This document shows, piece after piece, positions 7,723 through 16,779 of a DNA stretch of 33,963 nucleotides; the stretch's first letter is position 1; every line of letters starts with the position of its first letter. The notes beneath the pieces are model-generated. The model made no database searches. It was not told the origin of the DNA and was given only the letters and a program-made list of their open reading frames with translations. The position numbers and the translations under genes were made by a program. The stretch spans positions 1-33,963 of the forward strand of contig JAJYWO010000018.1 of NCBI GenBank assembly GCA_021791445.1. Direction: 5' to 3'. Source of the DNA: a bacterium. GTDB lineage: Bacteria; Patescibacteriota; Minisyncoccia; UBA6257; UBA9933.

Positions 7723-7740
7723 GAGCGATGGTGATATTAT
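7712..7740 (+). promoter_or_regulatory. Leaderless promoter of the MBL-fold gene
   Basis: TTGAAA (7712-7717), 17-nt spacer, TATTAT (7735-7740), then 6 nt (AATTTT) to the ATG at 7747. Both boxes match 5 of 6; no Shine-Dalgarno sequence. Confidence 0.68.
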
Positions 7741-7746
7741 AATTTT

Positions 7747-8379
7747 ATGGTTATTTCTTTTTACGGCGAAGGGTGTTTTAAAATCCAAAGCGGCGAGGCC
7801 GTTGTTTTGATTGATCCGCCGTCTCCGCAAAGCGGCTTGACCGCGCCGCGTTTTAAGTTTGATGTTTTATTAAAAACTCTGGCTTCAGCCGAAGAAATTG
7901 ACGGCGCGTTTTCAAAAGGAGAAGAATTTAAAATAATCGGCCCGGGCGAATATGATATTAAAGACATAAAAATTTCCGGCTACGGATTGACGAATGAATC
8001 AACCAATCAATTCATCAAAACAATTTATTTAGTTGAAATGGAGGGAATTAAAATGTGTTTTTTGGGGCACATTTCGGAAACGCCGGAAGCGGATGTCGCG
8101 GAGCATTTGGAAGAAATTGACGTTTTATTTATTCCGGCCGGCGGCAAGCCGTTTCTTGAACAAAAAGCGGCGGCGAAGATGATTAAACAGATTGAGTCGA
8201 AAATCGTTATTCCCGCGTTTCATAAAGTTTCGGGATTAAAAAGACAAGCGGCTGACATAAAGGTATTTCTGGAAGAAGGCGGCTGGACCGGTAAAGCCGA
8301 AAACATGGAAAAATTAACAATTAAGAGGAAAGATTTAGCGGAAATCAAAAAGACTAGAATAGTAAGTTTAAAAGTTTAA
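7747..8379 (+). CDS. Metallo-beta-lactamase-fold protein lacking the metal-binding motif
   Basis: 210 aa, similar in order of blocks to the UPF0173/YtkL-like Zn-dependent hydrolases: MVISFYGEGCFKI start, LIDPPSPQSGL, then GPGEYDI, TIYLVEMEGIKMCFLGH, IDVLFIPAGG and IVIPAFHKVSG. In active relatives the segment after the first DP block carries HxHxDH; here that place reads FDVLLKTLASAEEIDG, with no His. The later GD ligand is GH and the final ligand region is AFHK. I infer loss of metal binding, so a structural or pseudo-enzyme role. It is first in a run continuing with a small membrane protein and gyrA. Confidence 0.82.
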   Translation: MVISFYGEGCFKIQSGEAVVLIDPPSPQSGLTAPRFKFDVLLKTLASAEEIDGAFSKGEEFKIIGPGEYDIKDIKISGYGLTNESTNQFIKTIYLVEMEGIKMCFLGHISETPEADVAEHLEEIDVLFIPAGGKPFLEQKAAAKMIKQIESKIVIPAFHKVSGLKRQAADIKVFLEEGGWTGKAENMEKLTIKRKDLAEIKKTRIVSLKV

Positions 8380-8399
8380 ATGTTCAAAAGTTTAAAAGA
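8363..8399. repeat. AAGTTTAAAAG-type repeat across a gene junction
   Basis: Copies of AGTTTAAAAG/TTCAAAAG overlap the stop of the MBL-fold gene and the start of the next gene. The stop TAA and the next ATG (8380) are created inside this repeat. Confidence 0.55.
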
Positions 8400-8679
8400 T
8401 AAATTGAATCAGATTCAGGAATCGGACGACGCGACGAAAAAGAAATGGCTGGTTTTGATGAGCGTCGTTTCAATGGTGATTATTGTCGCTGTGTGGCTGT
8501 TTTTTTTGAGTTCGCCCATCAAGCAAATTGAAACAAAAGAAGCCGGAGTTGCCGATGAAACTTCTTTCTGGCAAGTTTTCAAAACCGGTTTGAAATCGGT
8601 GGGCGGCTCGTCTTGGAATAAATTGGTTGATTTGTATAATGGAGCGATGGGGAAAATGTTTATAGAAATTGAAAAATAA
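8380..8679 (+). CDS. Small single-pass membrane protein, 99 aa
   Basis: No family recognised. A polar, charged N-terminus of about 23 residues is followed by one strong membrane helix (about residues 24-43, LVLMSVVSMVIIVAVWLFF), then an outer region with an SFWQVFKTGLKSVGGSSWNKLVDLY segment. The positive residues before the helix suggest the N-terminus is inside. The ATG follows the preceding stop directly and there is no Shine-Dalgarno sequence; the start region itself is made of the AAGTTTAAAAG repeat. Probably co-transcribed with the MBL-fold gene and gyrA. Confidence 0.72.
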   Translation: MFKSLKDKLNQIQESDDATKKKWLVLMSVVSMVIIVAVWLFFLSSPIKQIETKEAGVADETSFWQVFKTGLKSVGGSSWNKLVDLYNGAMGKMFIEIEK

Positions 8680-8680
8680 A

Positions 8681-8707
8681 AGTTTCAAAGTTTAAAAGTT
8701 TAAAAAA
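8681..8707. repeat. Intergenic AAGTTTAAAAG repeat before gyrA
   Basis: The short gap before gyrA consists almost wholly of AAAGTTTCAAAGTTTAAAAG-type copies and has no Shine-Dalgarno sequence. Confidence 0.6.
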
Positions 8708-11155
8708 ATGAGCGATAAACAAATTCAAAAAATTCAAAACAGGGAAATAACCGAAGAGCTTAAAGAGTCTTATTTGGATTACGCGATGTCGGTTATTGTT
8801 TCGCGCGCCTTGCCGGATGTCCGCGACGGTTTGAAGCCGGTGCAAAGAAGAATTCTATGGGCGATGTGGGAAACCGGTTTGAAAGCCGGCGTTAAATACA
8901 GGAAATCAGCGGCGGTGGTCGGAGAAGTTTTAAAAGCGTATCACCCTCACGGTGATCTTTCGGTTTATGACGCAATGGCGAGAATGGCGCAGGATTTTTC
9001 TTTGCGTTATCCGTTGATTGACGGACAGGGCAATTGGGGCAGCGTCGACGGCGACAATCAGGCGGCGATGCGGTACACCGAATGCCGTTTGTCTAAAATT
9101 TCCGAAGAACTTTTATTTGACATTGAAAAAGAAACCGTTGACTGGCAGCCGAATTACGACGCCACGGTTCAAGAGCCGAAAGTTTTGCCCGCCAAATTGC
9201 CCCATCTTCTTTTAAACGGCACTTCCGGCATTGCCGTGGGAATGGCGACCAGTATTCCGCCGCACAATCTTCACGAAGTCATTGATGCCACATTGCATGT
9301 AATAGACAATTCGAAATCTTCCAATGAAGATCTTTTGGGTTTCATCAATGGCCCGGATTTTCCGACCGGCGGAATTATTTACGACAAAAAAGCGATAGCA
9401 GACGCTTATTCCAGCGGCCGCGGTCCGATTACAATCAGAGCGAAGGCGGAAATTCAGGAGCGCGCCAAAAATCAATTAAATATCGTTATCACGGAAATCC
9501 CCTATCAGGTGAATAAGTCCGAATTGATTATGAAAATCGCCCAGTTGGTGCAGGAGAAAAAAATAGAGGGAATCAAGGATTTGCGCGATGAGAGCGACCG
9601 CGAGGGAATGAGGATTGTCGTTGAATTGAAGAGCGATATTTCGGCGCAAAAAATTCTAAACCAGCTTTTTAAATACACCGACCTTCAAAAGAATTTCAAT
9701 CTGAATATGATCGCTTTGGCCGGAGGAATCCAGCCGCAGACAATGTCTTTGAAGGAAATTTTGGAATTTTATGTTGAGCATAGGAAAGAAGTGGTTCGCC
9801 GCAGGGCGGAGTTTGATTTGAAAAAAGCCAAAGAGCGCGCTCATATTCTGGAAGGATTGGCGAAGGCGCTGTCCGTGATTGATAAAATTATTGAAACCAT
9901 AAAGAAATCCAAAGACCGCGACGAGGCGAGGGGAAATTTGGTGAAAAAATTCAAACTTACGGAAATTCAGGCGAACGCGATTCTTGATATGAAGCTCGCC
10001 ACTTTGGCGGCTCTGGAAAGGAAAAAAATAGACGATGAATTGGCGGAAAAAATGAAAATAATCAAAGAGCTGGAAATTTTGCTTAAAAGCCCGCAGAAAA
10101 TTTTGAAAGTCATTAAAGACGAATTGGGAGAGCTTAAGGAAAAATACAAAAAAGAAGGCGAGCGCCGGACGCAAATTGTCGCTTCCGGGTTAAAAGAATT
10201 CAAAGAAGAAGATTTGGTTCCATTGGAAGAGGCGGTGATAATTATGACTGCCGACGGCTACATTAAAAGAATGCCGCCGGGAACTTTTAAATCGCAAAAG
10301 CGGGGCGGCAAGGGGCTTATCGGTTCGGAAGTCGGGGAAGAAGATTTTTTGAGCCATTTTATTTCCGCCAGCACCCACGACAATATTTTGTTTCTTACGG
10401 ACAAGGGCCGCGCGTTCCAGACCAAAGTTTACGAAATTCCGGTCGGTTCCAGGACATCAAAAGGAAAATTAGTGCAGAATTTCCTTGAAATTCCTTCGGA
10501 CGAAAATGTGAGCGCGATTGTGAATTATCCCAACGGCTCGAAAGATTTTCTGGTGATGGTTACCAAAAACGGCGTTATTAAGAAAACCGGCCTTGAAGAA
10601 TTTGAAAATGTGAGGCGCACCGGCATTATCGCCATCGGATTGAAAGCGGGAGACGCGCTTAAATGGGTAAAGCTTTCATCGGGCAAGGATGAAATAATTT
10701 TGGCGACCGGCCAAGGCCAAGCGATAAGATTTAAGGAATCCCAATTGCGGCCCATGGGAAGGGGTGCGGCCGGCGTCACGGCGATTAGATTAAAAAAGAA
10801 TGACTTTATCTCAGGACTTGATATAATTAAAGAAAGTCAAAAGTCAAAAGTCAAAAGTCAAAATTTACTGGTGGTGACGGAAAACGGATTTGCGAAACAA
10901 ACGGCGTTGAAAGAATACAGAGTTCAGAGCCGGGGAGGCAGCGGAATAAAAGCCGCGAAAATCAACGCCAAAACCGGTTCCATTGTTGCCATTCAGATTA
11001 TCGGCGAAGAGGAAGAATTGCTGGCGCTTTCGTCCAAGGGCCAAATAATCAGGACGAAAATTTCCGCTATCAGGCAAGCCGGCCGCGCCACTTCGGGAGT
11101 TAAAATAATGAAATTAAAGGAAAAAGACAAAGTAATGGGAGTGGTCATATTATGA
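8708..11155 (+). CDS. gyrA: DNA gyrase subunit A
   Basis: Cuts and reseals DNA in the gyrase A2B2 complex to introduce negative supercoils. 815 aa. The catalytic Tyr is Tyr123 ([12 protein letters not shown]). A gyrase box, QKRGGKG, lies near residue 530 and separates this from ParC. The C-terminal half holds the beta-pinwheel repeats. The quinolone-determining region reads [10 protein letters not shown], so the residue equivalent to E. coli Ser83 is Leu84. A four-fold 7-bp repeat (10833-10860) inserts a KSKVKSQN-like loop in the pinwheel. The stop overlaps the start of the next gene (ATGA). Confidence 0.97.
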   Translation: MSDKQIQKIQNREITEELKESYLDYAMSVIVSRALPDVRDGLKPVQRRILWAMWETGLKAGVKYRKSAAVVGEVLKAYHPHGDLSVYDAMARMAQDFSLRYPLIDGQGNWGSVDGDNQAAMRYTECRLSKISEELLFDIEKETVDWQPNYDATVQEPKVLPAKLPHLLLNGTSGIAVGMATSIPPHNLHEVIDATLHVIDNSKSSNEDLLGFINGPDFPTGGIIYDKKAIADAYSSGRGPITIRAKAEIQERAKNQLNIVITEIPYQVNKSELIMKIAQLVQEKKIEGIKDLRDESDREGMRIVVELKSDISAQKILNQLFKYTDLQKNFNLNMIALAGGIQPQTMSLKEILEFYVEHRKEVVRRRAEFDLKKAKERAHILEGLAKALSVIDKIIETIKKSKDRDEARGNLVKKFKLTEIQANAILDMKLATLAALERKKIDDELAEKMKIIKELEILLKSPQKILKVIKDELGELKEKYKKEGERRTQIVASGLKEFKEEDLVPLEEAVIIMTADGYIKRMPPGTFKSQKRGGKGLIGSEVGEEDFLSHFISASTHDNILFLTDKGRAFQTKVYEIPVGSRTSKGKLVQNFLEIPSDENVSAIVNYPNGSKDFLVMVTKNGVIKKTGLEEFENVRRTGIIAIGLKAGDALKWVKLSSGKDEIILATGQGQAIRFKESQLRPMGRGAAGVTAIRLKKNDFISGLDIIKESQKSKVKSQNLLVVTENGFAKQTALKEYRVQSRGGSGIKAAKINAKTGSIVAIQIIGEEEELLALSSKGQIIRTKISAIRQAGRATSGVKIMKLKEKDKVMGVVIL
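10833..10860. repeat. Four tandem AAAGTCA heptamers inside gyrA
   Basis: Four exact copies of the heptamer AAAGTCA lie in the C-terminal domain of gyrA and encode a Lys/Ser/Gln/Val-rich loop. The 28 bp are not a multiple of three, so the frame is preserved only with flanking changes. Confidence 0.9.
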
Positions 11156-12453
11156 ACTTAACCCGTAATCAAATAATAATTATTTTCGGCGTTGCGTTAA
11201 TCGCAATAGTCTTGATTTTGATTTTTATCGGCGTTTTGCCGGGCAGAAAAAAAAGCGGCGACGTTAATCTCGGCACAATCGGCAGCGAACAGCAAACCGA
11301 AATCAATTTTTGGGGAGTGGAAGATGAGCAAAAAATAAGGCCGATTATTGACGCTTACACGCAGGTTAACAAAACAGCAAAAATATTTTACACGCAGTTC
11401 AGCGAAACTGATTACGAAAAAAGATTGGTTGACGCTATGGCGGCCGGCCGGGCGCCGGACATTCTGATGTTCCATAACACTTGGTTGCCGAAACACGGCG
11501 CAAAGCTGATGCCTTTGCCGGTGGCGAGCGGATTTTCCATAACGCAATTAAGGCAATTATTCCCGCAGGTGGTGGAAGCGGATTTTTCCTCCAATAATCA
11601 GATTTACGCTTTGCCGATTTACATTGACACTTTGGCTTTTCTTTACAATAAAGACATTTTTGACGCCAAGGGGGTGGCGGTGGTACCGAAAAATTGGAAT
11701 GAATTTCAATATGTCGTGCCGCGATTAAGAGAATTGGATTTCGGCAATAGAATTTCCAAAGCTGCGGCCGCCATCGGCGGTTCGGAAAGAAGCGTCAATA
11801 AAGCGGTTGACCTTTTAAGCTTGATAATGTTGCAATCCGGAACACGGATGCTTGACCAGTCCGGAAGCGCGAGTTTTGCCAGAACCGGCGGAGACAAGGC
11901 GCTGAATTTTTACACTCAGTTCAGCAGCCCGAACAGTTCGGTTTACACTTGGAACGACAATCTTCGCAATTCTTTGGACAGTTTTAGCCAAGGAGAGACG
12001 GCGGCGATTTTCAATTATCAATCCGCGATTGCGGTTGTTAAAGCGAGAAACCCGTTTTTGAATTTGGCGGTGGCGCCGATGATTCAGTCGAGCGGAACAA
12101 GCCAGCCGATAAATTACGCCGATTATTGGGGATTGGCGGTTTCCAATCAGAGCCGCAATTCGGATTTGGCTTGGAATTTTATTATGTATTTCAGCATTGA
12201 CCAATCCGTTGCGGAAAAATATCTGCAAGAATCAAAAAGGCCGCCGGCGTTGAGAAGTTTGATTCAAAAATATCTTAACGACCCGGATTTGGGAGTTTTC
12301 AGCCAGCAAGCGTTAACCGCCAAATCATGGTCCCAGCCGGACAATGTCGCGGTGAGGCGGATTTTTTCCAATATGATAGAATATGTGTTAAGCGGCCGGC
12401 TTTCGATTGAACAAGCGCTGCAGCAAGCGGAAGAAGAAATAAATAGTTTATAA
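11152..12453 (+). CDS. Extracellular solute-binding protein (family 1 type), orphan
   Basis: 433 aa. An N-terminal hydrophobic anchor (about residues 7-29, no lipobox Cys) precedes a periplasmic-type sugar-binding fold: [20 protein letters not shown], a [20 protein letters not shown] block, [19 protein letters not shown], and a C-terminal region with [24 protein letters not shown]. These are typical of ABC-importer solute receptors of the sugar type. No permease or ATPase gene lies in the window, so either the transporter is elsewhere or the protein works as a surface receptor. It overlaps gyrA by 4 nt and is followed by a pilin-like gene. Confidence 0.85.
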   Translation: MNLTRNQIIIIFGVALIAIVLILIFIGVLPGRKKSGDVNLGTIGSEQQTEINFWGVEDEQKIRPIIDAYTQVNKTAKIFYTQFSETDYEKRLVDAMAAGRAPDILMFHNTWLPKHGAKLMPLPVASGFSITQLRQLFPQVVEADFSSNNQIYALPIYIDTLAFLYNKDIFDAKGVAVVPKNWNEFQYVVPRLRELDFGNRISKAAAAIGGSERSVNKAVDLLSLIMLQSGTRMLDQSGSASFARTGGDKALNFYTQFSSPNSSVYTWNDNLRNSLDSFSQGETAAIFNYQSAIAVVKARNPFLNLAVAPMIQSSGTSQPINYADYWGLAVSNQSRNSDLAWNFIMYFSIDQSVAEKYLQESKRPPALRSLIQKYLNDPDLGVFSQQALTAKSWSQPDNVAVRRIFSNMIEYVLSGRLSIEQALQQAEEEINSL

Positions 12454-12483
12454 AGTTCATAAAGTTTATAAGGTTATAAAGTT
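12450..12483. repeat. Intergenic AAGTTTATAAGG-type repeat
   Basis: Imperfect copies of AAAGTTTATAAGG fill the gap before the pilin-like gene. A close relative fills 14944-14989 before secE. Confidence 0.55.
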
Positions 12484-12891
12484 ATGAAAATATTTTTTCA
12501 GCAAAAATCAAAAATAATTTTTTTTCTTTTTACTTTTTATTTACTACTCACTACTGTAAATGTACAAGCGGCTTTGGTGCCTTGCGGTCCGGGAGTTGGA
12601 AAACCTTGTGAATTCTGCGACCTTATTACCTTAGTTAATAATGTCATCAATTTCGCGCTTTACGATATTGCCATTCCTTTGATTGTGGTTATGATTGTTT
12701 GGGGCGGATTTGTGATTATGACCGCTGGCGATTCCACGGAAAAAGTGTCGCAAGGCAGGAAAATAATTCAATCCGCGATCATCGGCGTTCTCATCGCTCT
12801 GGGCGCGTGGATGATAATCAATATGGTTCTTTCCGCCATCGGCGGCGGCAGTTTCGCTCCGTGGAAATTCGGTAATTATTCTATTTGTTAA
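12484..12891 (+). CDS. Two-helix VirB2/TrbC-like pilin-type membrane protein
   Basis: 135 aa. A signal-peptide-like segment (about residues 10-29, ending VNVQAA) is followed by a Cys-rich stretch (CGPGVGKPCEFC) and two membrane helices joined by the short polar loop TAGDSTEKVSQGRK. This two-helix layout is that of VirB2/TrbC pilins of type IV secretion systems, and it matches five further genes at 28937-31681, most closely the 28937 gene (GGF.I.TAGDS.EKV). No secretion ATPase is nearby. Role inferred only: pilus or envelope-filament subunit. It sits at the end of the gyrA/solute-binding-protein run, with a repeat-filled leader and no Shine-Dalgarno sequence. Confidence 0.8.
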   Translation: MKIFFQQKSKIIFFLFTFYLLLTTVNVQAALVPCGPGVGKPCEFCDLITLVNNVINFALYDIAIPLIVVMIVWGGFVIMTAGDSTEKVSQGRKIIQSAIIGVLIALGAWMIINMVLSAIGGGSFAPWKFGNYSIC

Positions 12892-12915
12892 TAATTTCAT
12901 TTCTAAATCAACAGC

Positions 12916-12944
12916 TTGTTTTTCAAGCGAATTTTTGATATTAT
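12916..12944 (+). promoter_or_regulatory. gyrB promoter inside a hairpin region
   Basis: TTGTTT (12916-12921), 17-nt spacer, TATTAT (12939-12944). The -35 sits in a GCTTG-TTTTT-CAAGC inverted repeat. The predicted start at about 12951 is close to the 5' arm of the ATACCC-AAAC-GGGTAT hairpin. Confidence 0.5.
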
Positions 12945-12948
12945 AACA

Positions 12949-12969
12949 ATACCCAAACGGGTATTTTTT
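12949..12969 (+). terminator. ATACCC/GGGTAT hairpin with T-run before gyrB
   Basis: A 6-bp stem (12949-12954 with 12959-12964), loop AAAC, followed by five more T. It has terminator form and could end the solute-binding-protein/pilin transcript, but it lies at the predicted start of the gyrB mRNA, so it may instead be a 5' hairpin or attenuator of gyrB. Confidence 0.5.
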
Positions 12970-14941
12970 GATAAAAATGGTTAAAAAATTAAAAGAAAAA
13001 ATCGCAAAAACTGAAGAAACGAAACAGCAAAACAGCGTTTCTTACGGCGCCAAGGATATTTATGTTTTGGAAGGCTTGGAGCCGGTGAGAAAACGGCCGG
13101 GAATGTATATCGGCGGCACCGGCGTTGACGGCTTGCATCATTTGATTTGGGAAGTGGTGGATAATTCCATTGACGAAGCAATGGGCGGTTTTGCCAAAAG
13201 TATCAGGGTTGAGATGTTGCCGAATAACAGGATATCGGTTCAGGACGACGGCCGTGGCATTCCGGTTGACATTCATCCGCACACGAAAAAATCCGCTCTG
13301 GAAACCGTGATGTGCACTTTGCACGCCGGCGGAAAATTTGGCGGAGATTCTTACAAGGTTTCCGGCGGTTTGCACGGCGTCGGCGTTTCGGTGGTGAACG
13401 CGCTTTCCAAATGGCTGAGAGTGGAAGTTTGCCGCGACGGCTATCTTTATTTTCAAGAATATGAAAAAGGCAGGCCCAAGGCGGCGGTAAAAAAATCCGG
13501 CAAGTGCGAAGGCAACGGCACGAAAGTTATTTTTGAAGCGGACCCGGAAATTTTCAAGGAAATAAAATTTGAAAGGAAAAAAGTCATTGACCATTTGCGG
13601 CAGCAGGCGTTTTTAACCAAAGGAATAAAAATAGAAATTATTGATAAAAAAGACCCAAAAGCCGCGCCAGTTTACCATTCTTTTTATTTTGAAGGCGGAT
13701 TATTGTCTTTTATCAATTATGTCAATCGTTTTAGAAAATCGGTCCAGAAGGAAATTTTTTATGTCCATAAAGACTATGAAAAAATGGAAATTGAGGCGGC
13801 TTTCACTTATAACCATGAAATTGAGACATCGGAATTGAGTTTTGCCAACAATATTTACACTCCCGACGGCGGAACGCATTTGACCGGATTGCGTTCGGCG
13901 CTCACAAAAACTTTAAACGATTACGCAAGAGCTAATAATTATCTTAAAGAAAAAGACGAAAATTTCACCGGCGACGATGTCCGGGAAGGACTGGTGGCGA
14001 TTGTTTCCGTGCGGCTGCCGGAACCGCAGTTTGAAGGTCAGACCAAAGCGCGTTTGGGAACTCCGGGAGCCAGAACCGCGGTTGAATCGGTTGTCGGTGA
14101 ATCGCTGAAAGAATTTTTGGAAAAAAATTCTCCGGATGCGCGGGCGATAATTGAAAAGTGCATGTTGGCGCAAAAAGCCCGCAAAGCCGCCAAGGCTGCC
14201 AAGGAAACGGTTTTGCGCAAAGGCGCGCTGGAAGGAATGACTTTGCCGGGCAAGCTTGCCGATTGTTCAAGCAGAAAAGCCGAAGAATCGGAATTGTTTA
14301 TCGTGGAAGGCGACAGCGCCGGCGGAAGCTGTAAATCTGCTCGCGATCGTCGAACTCAAGCAATTTTGCCGCTTAAGGGAAAAATTTTGAATGTGGAAAA
14401 ATCGCGAATTGACAAAATGCTGGCGAACAACGAGATAAAATCTCTGGTTATCGCTTTGGGAACCGCCATCGCCGACAATTTGGACATTTCCAAACTTCGT
14501 TACCATAAAATCATCATAATGACTGATGCCGACGTTGACGGCGCTCATATTAGAACTTTATTATTAACTCTTTTTTATAGGTATTTCCGTCCGGTGATTG
14601 AGGGAGGATATTTATATATCGCTCAGCCGCCGCTGTATAAGATTCAAAAGGGAAAAGAAGCTCAATACGCCTACAATGACGCCGAAAAAGAAAAAATTAT
14701 TAAAACTTTTGGCGGCGCGCAAGGCGTGAATATCCAAAGATATAAAGGTTTGGGAGAAATGAATCCCGAACAGCTTTGGGAAACAACCATGGACCACGAC
14801 AAAAGATCGTTGAAATTAGTGGCTGTTGAAAACGCCGAAGAGGCCGACAGGCTGTTTGATATTCTGATGGGCGAGGTTGTCGAGCCGCGCAAGGCTTTTA
14901 TTTCCAATCAAGCGGCAATGGTGAAAAATCTTGACATATAA
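12968..14941 (+). CDS. gyrB: DNA gyrase subunit B
   Basis: ATPase subunit of gyrase. About 657 aa. The GHKL ATP site shows EVVDNSIDEAMGG, DDGRGIPVDIHP and GGLHGVGVSVVNALS; the TOPRIM domain shows the acidic metal site in FIVEGDSAGGS and MTDADVDGAHIR; the C-terminus shows QRYKGLGEMNP. The length is that of the ordinary gyrase B without the proteobacterial insert. Two starts are possible: TTG at 12968 or ATG at 12977, which I find more likely; neither has a Shine-Dalgarno sequence. gyrA lies upstream on the same strand but in a separate transcription unit. Confidence 0.97.
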   Translation: MIKMVKKLKEKIAKTEETKQQNSVSYGAKDIYVLEGLEPVRKRPGMYIGGTGVDGLHHLIWEVVDNSIDEAMGGFAKSIRVEMLPNNRISVQDDGRGIPVDIHPHTKKSALETVMCTLHAGGKFGGDSYKVSGGLHGVGVSVVNALSKWLRVEVCRDGYLYFQEYEKGRPKAAVKKSGKCEGNGTKVIFEADPEIFKEIKFERKKVIDHLRQQAFLTKGIKIEIIDKKDPKAAPVYHSFYFEGGLLSFINYVNRFRKSVQKEIFYVHKDYEKMEIEAAFTYNHEIETSELSFANNIYTPDGGTHLTGLRSALTKTLNDYARANNYLKEKDENFTGDDVREGLVAIVSVRLPEPQFEGQTKARLGTPGARTAVESVVGESLKEFLEKNSPDARAIIEKCMLAQKARKAAKAAKETVLRKGALEGMTLPGKLADCSSRKAEESELFIVEGDSAGGSCKSARDRRTQAILPLKGKILNVEKSRIDKMLANNEIKSLVIALGTAIADNLDISKLRYHKIIIMTDADVDGAHIRTLLLTLFYRYFRPVIEGGYLYIAQPPLYKIQKGKEAQYAYNDAEKEKIIKTFGGAQGVNIQRYKGLGEMNPEQLWETTMDHDKRSLKLVAVENAEEADRLFDILMGEVVEPRKAFISNQAAMVKNLDI

Positions 14942-14943
14942 TG

Positions 14944-14989
14944 CCGAAGTTTATAAAGTTATAAGGTTTATAAAGTTTATAAAGTTATT
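14944..14989. repeat. Intergenic AAGTTTATAAAGTTATAAGG repeat before secE
   Basis: Four or more imperfect copies of AAGTTTATAAAGTTATAAGG fill the whole gyrB-secE gap. No Shine-Dalgarno sequence is present. Confidence 0.6.
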
Positions 14990-15175
14990 ATGATTTCAAA
15001 AATAAAAAATTACATCGTTGAATCCAAGCAGGAATTTAAGCGGGTTAACTGGCCGACCAAGCAGGAAACCGGACGCATGACTCTGGTTGTCGTTATTTTT
15101 TCATTGGCAATAGCCGCGTTTTTGGGAATTTTGGATTTCACGTTCAGATATTTATTGGGCAAATTTATTATATAA
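14990..15175 (+). CDS. secE: Protein translocase subunit SecE
   Basis: Small essential clamp subunit of the SecYEG channel. 61 aa with the conserved amphipathic segment SKQEFKRVNWPTKQE before a single C-terminal membrane helix (about residues 30-55). This is the minimal one-helix form, as in most bacteria outside the enterics. It is followed 4 nt later by nusG, the standard secE-nusG-rplK order. Confidence 0.96.
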   Translation: MISKIKNYIVESKQEFKRVNWPTKQETGRMTLVVVIFSLAIAAFLGILDFTFRYLLGKFII

Positions 15176-15179
15176 AAAA

Positions 15180-15737
15180 ATGACTCAGGAAAAAACACAA
15201 ACAAACAAATTAGAGCGGCATTGGTACGCCATTCATTGTTATTCCGGATACGAAGACGCAGTGGCGCGTTATTTGAAGCAAAGGATTGATTCTTTGGAAA
15301 TGCATGATAAGATATTCAATGTTATTGTTCCGAAAGAAAAGAAAATTAAAATCAAGAACGGGAAAAGAAAAGAGATTGAAGAAAAAATATATCCCGGATA
15401 TGTTTTGGTAGAAATGATAATGAGCGATGATTCCTGGTATGTGGTGCGGAACACGCCACGCGTCGCCGGATTCGTCGGCGCCGATTCCACGGAACCGGCC
15501 CCGCTTTCCAAAAAGGAAATTGACGCTTTACTGTCGCGAATGGGCGGCGAAGAGCCGAAATTCAAAGTGGAATATAAGGTCGGCGAAATCGTGAAAATAA
15601 CCGACGGGCCGTTCAAAGACAGCGAGGGAAGAATCAGCGAGGTGGACGAAGAACACGGGAAATTAAAAGTAATGGTTCCGATTTTCGGCCGGGAAACCGC
15701 CGTTGAATTGGATTCGTTGCAAGTGGTAAAGATATAA
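15180..15737 (+). CDS. nusG: Transcription termination/antitermination factor NusG
   Basis: Binds RNA polymerase and links it to Rho or the ribosome. 185 aa: NGN domain with WYAIHCYSGYED near residues 14-25, the YPGYVLVEM motif and TPRVAGFVG; C-terminal KOW domain with VGEIVKITDGPFKDSEGRI. An extra basic stretch (KEKKIKIKNGKRKEIEEK) lies between strands of the NGN domain, as in many bacteria. It stands between secE and rplK in the usual order. Confidence 0.97.
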   Translation: MTQEKTQTNKLERHWYAIHCYSGYEDAVARYLKQRIDSLEMHDKIFNVIVPKEKKIKIKNGKRKEIEEKIYPGYVLVEMIMSDDSWYVVRNTPRVAGFVGADSTEPAPLSKKEIDALLSRMGGEEPKFKVEYKVGEIVKITDGPFKDSEGRISEVDEEHGKLKVMVPIFGRETAVELDSLQVVKI

Positions 15738-15851
15738 TTAAATTTTAAATTTCTAATTTCAAATTTTAAATAAATTTTAAATGTTTTAATTTTAAATTGA
15801 TTTATTGAATCATTTAATTAAAATTCAGAATTTAAAATTTAAAATTATTTT
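15738..15851. repeat. A/T-only low-complexity spacer before rplK
   Basis: 114 nt made almost only of repeated AATTTTAAATTTC-like and ATTTAAAATTT-like words in both orientations. It may hide the rplK promoter (a TTGATT-16-TAAAAT combination occurs near its middle), but the composition makes this hard to judge. Confidence 0.5.
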
Positions 15852-16277
15852 ATGGCCAAGGAAATAAAAACAACTTTAAAACTTCAAATTCCGGCGGGGG
15901 CCGCCAATCCGGCGCCGCCGATCGGTCCGGCGCTCGGCCAACACGGCATCAACATCGCCCAGTTTTGCCAGCAGTTTAACGAAGCCACGAAAACGATGGT
16001 GGGCAGCATTATTCCCGCGGAAATCACGATTTTCGTTGACAGGACTTTTGAATTCAAATTAAAAACTCCGCCGGCTTCGGATTTATTGCGCAAAGCCGCG
16101 GGCATTGAAAAGGGCTCGGGCAATCCTTTGAAAAACAAGGTTGGCAAAGTGACTAAGGCGCAAATCCGCGAAATCGCGGAAAAGAAGATGGTTGATTTGA
16201 ACGCTAATGACGTTGAGGCGGCGATTAAAATCATTGAAGGCAGCGCGAGGTCAATGGGGATTGAAGTGGTGGGATAA
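15852..16277 (+). CDS. rplK: 50S ribosomal protein L11
   Basis: Part of the GTPase-associated centre of the large subunit, at the stringent-response and thiopeptide site. 141 aa, full length: N-terminal [22 protein letters not shown] motif region and C-terminal rRNA-binding domain ending in the [11 protein letters not shown] motif. rplA normally follows rplK but is absent here. The last 28 coding bases (16244-16271) recur exactly at 16752-16779, downstream of an inserted AT-rich gene. Confidence 0.97.
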   Translation: MAKEIKTTLKLQIPAGAANPAPPIGPALGQHGINIAQFCQQFNEATKTMVGSIIPAEITIFVDRTFEFKLKTPPASDLLRKAAGIEKGSGNPLKNKVGKVTKAQIREIAEKKMVDLNANDVEAAIKIIEGSARSMGIEVVG

Positions 16278-16779
16278 TTATTTAAAAATTTTAAAGTTAT
16301 ATAAATAATTTTTTATGGAATTTAAAATTGGAAAAATAGAAAAACAGATAGATCCTCTAGAAGAAGAAATTAAAGATTTGTTTGAAAAAAAATTAAAAGA
16401 AAATAAACCATTGAATGATATGATTAGCAATTTACAAGAAATATTTAATAAGGGGATCTCAGAAGAATATTTACATACAACAATAGAGATATTTAATAAT
16501 GTATTTCAAAATAGAGAATATATTAGTAAATTAGTAGAAGATGCTCATAATAAAAAAGAGGGGCTTCTTTATCCTTATGTTGAAGTAAGAAATTTTATTG
16601 GCAAGGCAAAAGAAGGAAAAATAATTAAAACTACTATTTGTATGTCTATGGATGGAAAATCTATTTATGCAACTTTTTCAAGCGGCTAAAGCCAATCCGA
16701 TTCCAATGACATTAATGACATTGAAGCGGCGGAAAAGATAATTTCCGGAACCGCGAGGTCAATGGGGATTGAAGTGGTG
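16244..16779. repeat. 28-bp direct repeat flanking the 16315-16689 gene
   Basis: The rplK 3' coding segment 16244-16271 is repeated identically at 16752-16779, 508 bp apart. The repeats bracket an AT-rich unknown gene, in the manner of a duplication or an integration at a gene 3' end. Confidence 0.85.
16315..16689 (+). CDS. Hypothetical AT-rich protein, 124 aa, inserted next to rplK
   Basis: No family recognised. The protein is soluble, rich in Lys, Glu, Ile and Asn, probably mainly helical in the first two thirds (repeated charged heptads such as EEEIKDLFEKKLKEN) with a beta-type C-terminus (IIKTTICMSMDGKSIYATFSS). Its DNA is clearly more AT-rich than rplK and gatB and uses ATA, TTA and AGA often, a sign of recent acquisition. 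It replaces the expected rplA and is bracketed by a 28-bp repeat of the rplK 3' end. No Shine-Dalgarno sequence. Confidence 0.65.
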   Translation: MEFKIGKIEKQIDPLEEEIKDLFEKKLKENKPLNDMISNLQEIFNKGISEEYLHTTIEIFNNVFQNREYISKLVEDAHNKKEGLLYPYVEVRNFIGKAKEGKIIKTTICMSMDGKSIYATFSSG

